A stretch of 64,000 nt of DNA, taken from the NCBI RefSeq assembly GCF_026210795.1, contig NC_089435.1, positions 1,240,001 to 1,304,000 on the forward strand, given 5' to 3'. Below are positions 60,168 through 64,000 of this stretch, in pieces; the first letter of the stretch is position 1; every line of letters begins with the position of its first letter. Under the pieces are notes generated by a model, which was given only the letters and a program-made list of their open reading frames with translations, was not told where the DNA came from and did no database searches. Origin of the DNA: Rhizophagus irregularis. Taxonomy: Eukaryota > Glomeromycota > Glomeromycetes > Glomerales > Glomeraceae. The position numbers were made by a program, and so were the translations under genes.

Positions 60168-61295
60168 GACGGAATAGTGGGGGACTCTTTCTGCTGATCA
60201 TTACGACCATTTTTCACACGACTTCATAAAATCAAAAATTTCATTTTTCTCGTTATTCCAACTAATAAACTCTCATTTTTTCTTCATGAAATGGATTCTA
60301 AAACGAAAAATACCCTTAATACTGTCCTTTTTAATGAGTTTTAAGTGTTTTAGTAGAGGGTTTACCAACTGCCGAATTTTTCTAAAGCTTCGTAACGTTA
60401 AGTTTTGGCTCCTAATAACTTGTTGTTTCGGAGAGTTTTGCATAAGGAAAACCTTTGGAGCAGTCCCTGGATAATACTGGAGACGGAGTCCCTTTGGAAT
60501 ATTGGTCTTTGGAAGTTGCGGAGTTCTTTTCTTGGAGTTGAAGTGGGTTTTTGGCAGAAGGTCTAGCGGGCGAAGGAAAGTGTTAGTCTTGGGAGGTGGT
60601 TAGCTTTTTCTGGTGGTTGTTTTGGTTTGGTGTTTATTACCCTTTACCCTTTTTTTCTTCTTTTCTTTTTTCCTTTTCTTTTGGTTTCGTTATTGGTTTG
60701 GCGCAGTAGTTTTTTTTTTTAGCGCATATGTTAAATATCCCCTAAAGGTGGTGTAAAAGGAGTGGCCTATCCGCTTTAGGTAAGTGTTTCAAGCAGAGAG
60801 TATCAATCAAAATTAAGGTTACGAAGATGTCGATCAACATTGGGGAGGCCAATCACACCAAGTCGCGTGTATAGTTCGGGCCATGCAAGTCTGCGCACGT
60901 TACATTGGAAGCCGTTGACGTAATTTTGATGGCGGGCGGTGCTCGCATGCGAGAAAGCTAACTAGAGACCGCAGATTTCGCCAAAGGAAGGTTTTACTTT
61001 GGTTTACCAGGGTATAGTACGGAGGGTATCAATCTGTCTTTAGTTAGATAACAATCTTAGATAAATTTCATTTAGGGTTTTTTTAGCGATCTTGCTTTTC
61101 CCTTTTTGTTTTCTAAGTAGTAATAATTTATTTTTTTTTGTATATATGTATTTTGTATATAATGGTTCGATTACTCAGTTATAGGGTTTTGAAAATTTAG
61201 TTTTCACTGCTCTAAGTGTTTTTATGTTTGATTATAGATCCTCGGATCATTAGATAATTAATAAAACGCGTTACTGTTTAAAAAAAAAAAAAAAA
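60168..61295 (+). mobile_element. Polyadenylated retroposon (1.1 kb) in the F-box promoter
   Basis: The insert ends in a run of 16 A (61280-61295) and is flanked by a 16-bp duplication, AGTGTAACAAATAAAT, at 60152-60167 and 61296-61311. Poly(A) with a long target duplication indicates LINE-type target-primed retrotransposition. The body has stops in all frames; the longest frame is 62 codons (60286-60474). The stretch 60750-61020 is markedly richer in G and C than the rest of the window and looks noncoding. No tRNA-like head or reverse transcriptase is visible. It may be a deleted LINE, a SINE-like family or a retroposed RNA; I cannot tell which. Confidence 0.88.
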
Positions 61296-61432
61296 AGTGT
61301 AACAAATAAATATGCGCAGTATGAAAATCATAGGGATAGTTAATCGTGATGATTCCATATTTAGAATGAAGATTTTTTCGGTGATCTCATTTTCCTTTTT
61401 GATCTCACCTGATAGTGTGTTACATAAATCAA
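61296..61432 (-). promoter_or_regulatory. Conserved F-box upstream block, copy 3, distal part cut off by the retroposon
   Basis: On the minus strand it reads ATGTAACACACTATCAGGTG, AGATCAAAAAGGAAAATGAG, ATCACCGAAAAAATCTTCAT, ATTTTCATACTGCGCAT and TTTATTTGTTACACT. It then meets the retroposon tail. Copy 1 has the same order without interruption. Confidence 0.78.
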
Positions 61433-61859
61433 TATCTTTTTTTTAAAAAAAAATTTTAATAAAATATTAACTGTATTTCATATACACCATGACATATTTT
61501 ATGATTTAAAATAAAGAAAATTTTTAATTTTATCTGTGGTAAAATTAACGGTATATCCATTATATATTCATGTGGCTTTGGTTTAATAAACAGGGCGGAC
61601 ATGCTTATTATCAGTTATCACTTTGCCGATCATTTACCGATCATATATATATTGATTATCACGTTTATTTTGAAGCTCCGAGCAAAATCATATTTGCTAG
61701 AAAAATTGTACTAATTGTTTTATTTGGTAGTTTAGGATACCCAAAATATAATATAAAATTATTGTGGCAAAAAAGGATAAAGTTAGCTTTGAGCCGAAAT
61801 TTTTAATAATTATAGTATTAGCCAATCATATGCCGATCATCTGCTAATTTAACATCTAG
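61433..61859. other. Intergenic DNA, no gene seen
   Basis: The frame at 61570-61806 has no recognisable domain and AT-driven composition, so I do not call it a gene. Confidence 0.5.
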
Positions 61860-62097
61860 CCTAGCGTTCCCCCAAAAAAAAGCACTGGTCACGTGTCCAA
61901 GTAAAAAATCATCACATCCGTCACACCCCTCAGTGTTTTCATTGTTTATATTTATCTGACTATCTGAGGGACTTAGTTTTTTTCGAGTCGAAAAAACTTA
62001 TTCGTCACACCTTATCTGTCACCGCACTGTTCACGTGACAGTGCATAATTCCGCATAATGCCGGCCACCAGTGCTTTTTTTTGGGGGAACGCTAGGG
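61860..62097. mobile_element. MITE with perfect 30-bp inverted ends (about 238 bp)
   Basis: The inverted ends start CCTAGCGTTCCCCCAAAAAA and run to ...GCACTGGT, identical over 30 bp on both sides (61860-61889 and 62067-62096). A 3-bp TAG at each side (61857-61859 and 62098-62100) may be the target duplication, but neighbouring bases also allow other readings. The interior has TCACGTG and CACGTGA words near the two ends. It has no coding capacity. Confidence 0.85.
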
Positions 62098-62689
62098 TAG
62101 TTTATTTTGACTTTGAAGCTTCGGGCGAAGCCACAGATGTTTGGGCGAAACTTGAAACTTTTATAGTATATTATTTAGGTATTTAAAAAATCCATGGCTA
62201 AAATAAACATGAATAATTTTTGATAATCAAGAAGTTATCATTAAATACATGCTTGCAATTATTGTAAGATTAATATAAGGCTAATATTTGGTAAAATCTT
62301 TATTTATATACTATTAATAAATTAATTCATAAAATAGTTCATGAAGTAAATAAAATCAAAATTTTATACATTATTAGTAGAGTTTGTAAAAAAAAAATAA
62401 ACTCAACGGAGATCTCAATTTTTGTGCATAATTGTGGTTTCATAGTTTAAAAAGATAACTGTCAGTTCAGAAGGGGATTATAAGTGCCACATGCGTTAGT
62501 TATGTTTGCATATATAGATTTTTGTTTTGTATGTATTTTGTATTTAGTATCGATACTCTATTGATGTCGTGCTAGAAAGTCCAGTGCTTTGTGCTAGTGC
62601 TTTGTGCATATGGTATGGTTCCACGTTACATGGTTTTTTTTTCACTAATAAAGGAGTAAAAAAAAAGTTAATATTTCGTTGCATAAAAA
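62098..62689. other. Intergenic DNA, no gene seen
   Basis: A small inverted word GAAGCTTCGGGCGAAGCC lies at about 62116. Nothing else was recognised. Confidence 0.5.
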
Positions 62690-63050
62690 TGAAAAAAAAT
62701 AAAACATTTTCAAAGCTTATACCTTCAAAATGAGTACAGCCTTTGAAATGGGTCTCTTTGACCTACAAAAAAAATGAAAATGTTAGCAAAACGTTTTGTT
62801 AAAAAAAACCCCCTGAAAGAAAAAAATTTGAAGTTTTACCTTCAAAAATGGTAGTCTGCTTCGAAATGAAGTAAAACGGAGTTCTGGATCTAAAAAATAA
62901 AAACAAAAACATTAGCAAACGTTTTGCTAAAAAAATCAAAGAAAAAATTTGAAGATATTATACCTTCGAAGCTGGACCTAAAAAAAGAAACGTTTGTAAA
63001 ACATTTCATTAAAATTTCACCTACCGAATTCTCACGTGCAAAAGAGCCAA
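62690..63050. repeat. Three diverged tandem units of about 120 bp
   Basis: TACCTTCAAAA or TACCTTCGAAG occurs near 62720, 62838 and 62962. Each is followed by a GGTCTGGATCTAAAAAA-like end, AAAATGTTAGCAAAACGTTT and a partial palindrome AAAACGTTTTG. Confidence 0.65.
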
Positions 63051-63179
63051 AGAAATAACATGGTCTAAGAAAAAGAAATAAAAAGAGAATTTAGTAGTTG
63101 TTTAAAAAATGGAATAAAGAAATTAAAAAGACATGCAAAACTCAGCGAGATACCATGTTTAAAGAGTCAGGGAGCCGCC

Positions 63180-63370
63180 TAAAAAAGAAAAGGAAAGGGG
63201 AAGGGCAAGGGCAAGTGGAGTAAAGGGAAGGACAAAAGAGAGGGAAAGGGGAAGAATGAGAAGTAGGGAAAGGAAAATACAAGGAGGGAAAAGAGGAGGA
63301 ATGAGAAGAGAAGGGGAAAAGAGAAGGAAGAACGAGAAGGAGGAAAGGAGATAATGAGAAGGGGAAGGTG
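63180..63370. repeat. Homopurine tract of about 190 bp
   Basis: The plus strand is almost only A and G (GGGAAGAG, GAGAAGGGG, GGAAAGG words), with very few pyrimidines. A shorter similar piece lies at 63505-63558. Such tracts can form triplex DNA and are prone to length change. No gene overlaps it. Confidence 0.88.
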
Positions 63371-64000
63371 TTATGTAATATAATTAATTTACAGACTGTA
63401 ATTTATTATTAAGAAGGTTTTAAAAGAGTTTTTTGAACGTACTGTAACTCATTGAAGGTATAATTACTATTAAATTTATAATTTATTGAAATTATAAAAG
63501 AAAATGCTGGAAGAACGAGAAGGAGTGAAGGGGAAGAATGAGAGAAGAGGAAAGGGTAATATAACTTAAATTGAATTTAGCTTTAACTTTTGAATATAGT
63601 TTAAAATTTAACTTTCGATTGAAGAAAAAAAAATACAATTTAACATTTGTTCAAAATTATCACAAAAAAAAAAAATTCTTTTGTTTAAGAATATCACTTA
63701 ACCATTCTTAGTAAACTAATATGCAATTATCAAAGGTCGGAGATAAAAATATAAAGCCACACAATATCGATAAATTTCTATATAGATATTTTCAATTAAA
63801 GAAATTAAAGGAAAAAAATCAATATATTTTAATTAAAAAAATTAAATAATAACGTAATTAATACATTTATTACAAAAACAATTCTATTGTTAACTATTTA
63901 TAGTAAACTATTATGCTAATCGTTACGTGTTAAGAAAAATATCAATTAAAATAATACAACGTAATATTATTTAAGAAATTGGTTTGTTACATATAGAATT
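63371..64000. other. AT-rich end of window, no gene seen
   Basis: Apart from the small purine piece at 63505-63558, only AT-rich DNA without recognisable features is present. Confidence 0.55.

Noticed and set aside
60286-60474. A 62-codon frame inside the retroposon.
   Set aside because: No domain and no similarity I can name, and its surroundings are full of stops; not enough to call a gene.

Overview
The window is eukaryotic and very AT-rich. It has short GT-AG introns of roughly 70-95 bp, TATA boxes in front of several genes, and almost no gene-dense stretch. The gene families present are those hugely expanded in arbuscular mycorrhizal fungi: Sel1-repeat kinases, kinases with a DLG in place of DFG, BTB-BACK-TLDc proteins, F-box proteins with leucine-rich tails, TPR proteins with a RING/U-box-like centre, and propeller plus TRP-like channels. 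A Glomeromycotina genome such as Rhizophagus is the best guess. This rests on family recognition, not on a database search.

Layout. 1-2520 (minus) is the 5' 840 codons of a selfish-element DNA polymerase B carrying zinc fingers and an endonuclease VII-like insert; it runs off the left edge. 2600-10490 is repeat DNA: several minisatellites, a foldback element, a MITE and about 18 copies of a 172-bp satellite. 11428-20738 holds a kinase relic, a BTB-TLDc gene with one stop codon and a propeller/ion-channel gene split by a 1000-bp transposon. 21772-31386 holds transposons around a kinase-Sel1 gene. 31819-49715 holds an intact F-box gene, an intact BTB-TLDc gene, a dead F-box gene, kinase relics, and a TPR gene with a decayed tandem copy. 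50289-60070 holds a MITE, a nearly intact kinase with two lesions, and two intact F-box genes on duplicated segments. 60168-61295 is a polyadenylated retroposon sitting in the promoter of the second of these F-box genes. The right edge holds a MITE, a short tandem repeat and a homopurine tract.

What ties it together. Five insertions have exact 8-bp target-site duplications (hAT-like): 5133-5345, 18227-19226, 21772-22626, 27619-30066 and 50289-50512. Gene families here are in active birth and death. At least six kinase loci carry lesions. The three closely related F-box copies share an upstream block, and the two BTB-TLDc paralogues share one intron position. No operon-like or defence-like system is visible. 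The most informative items are the transposon insertions with readable target sites, the satellite with a possible higher-order pattern, and the retroposon that splits a conserved promoter.
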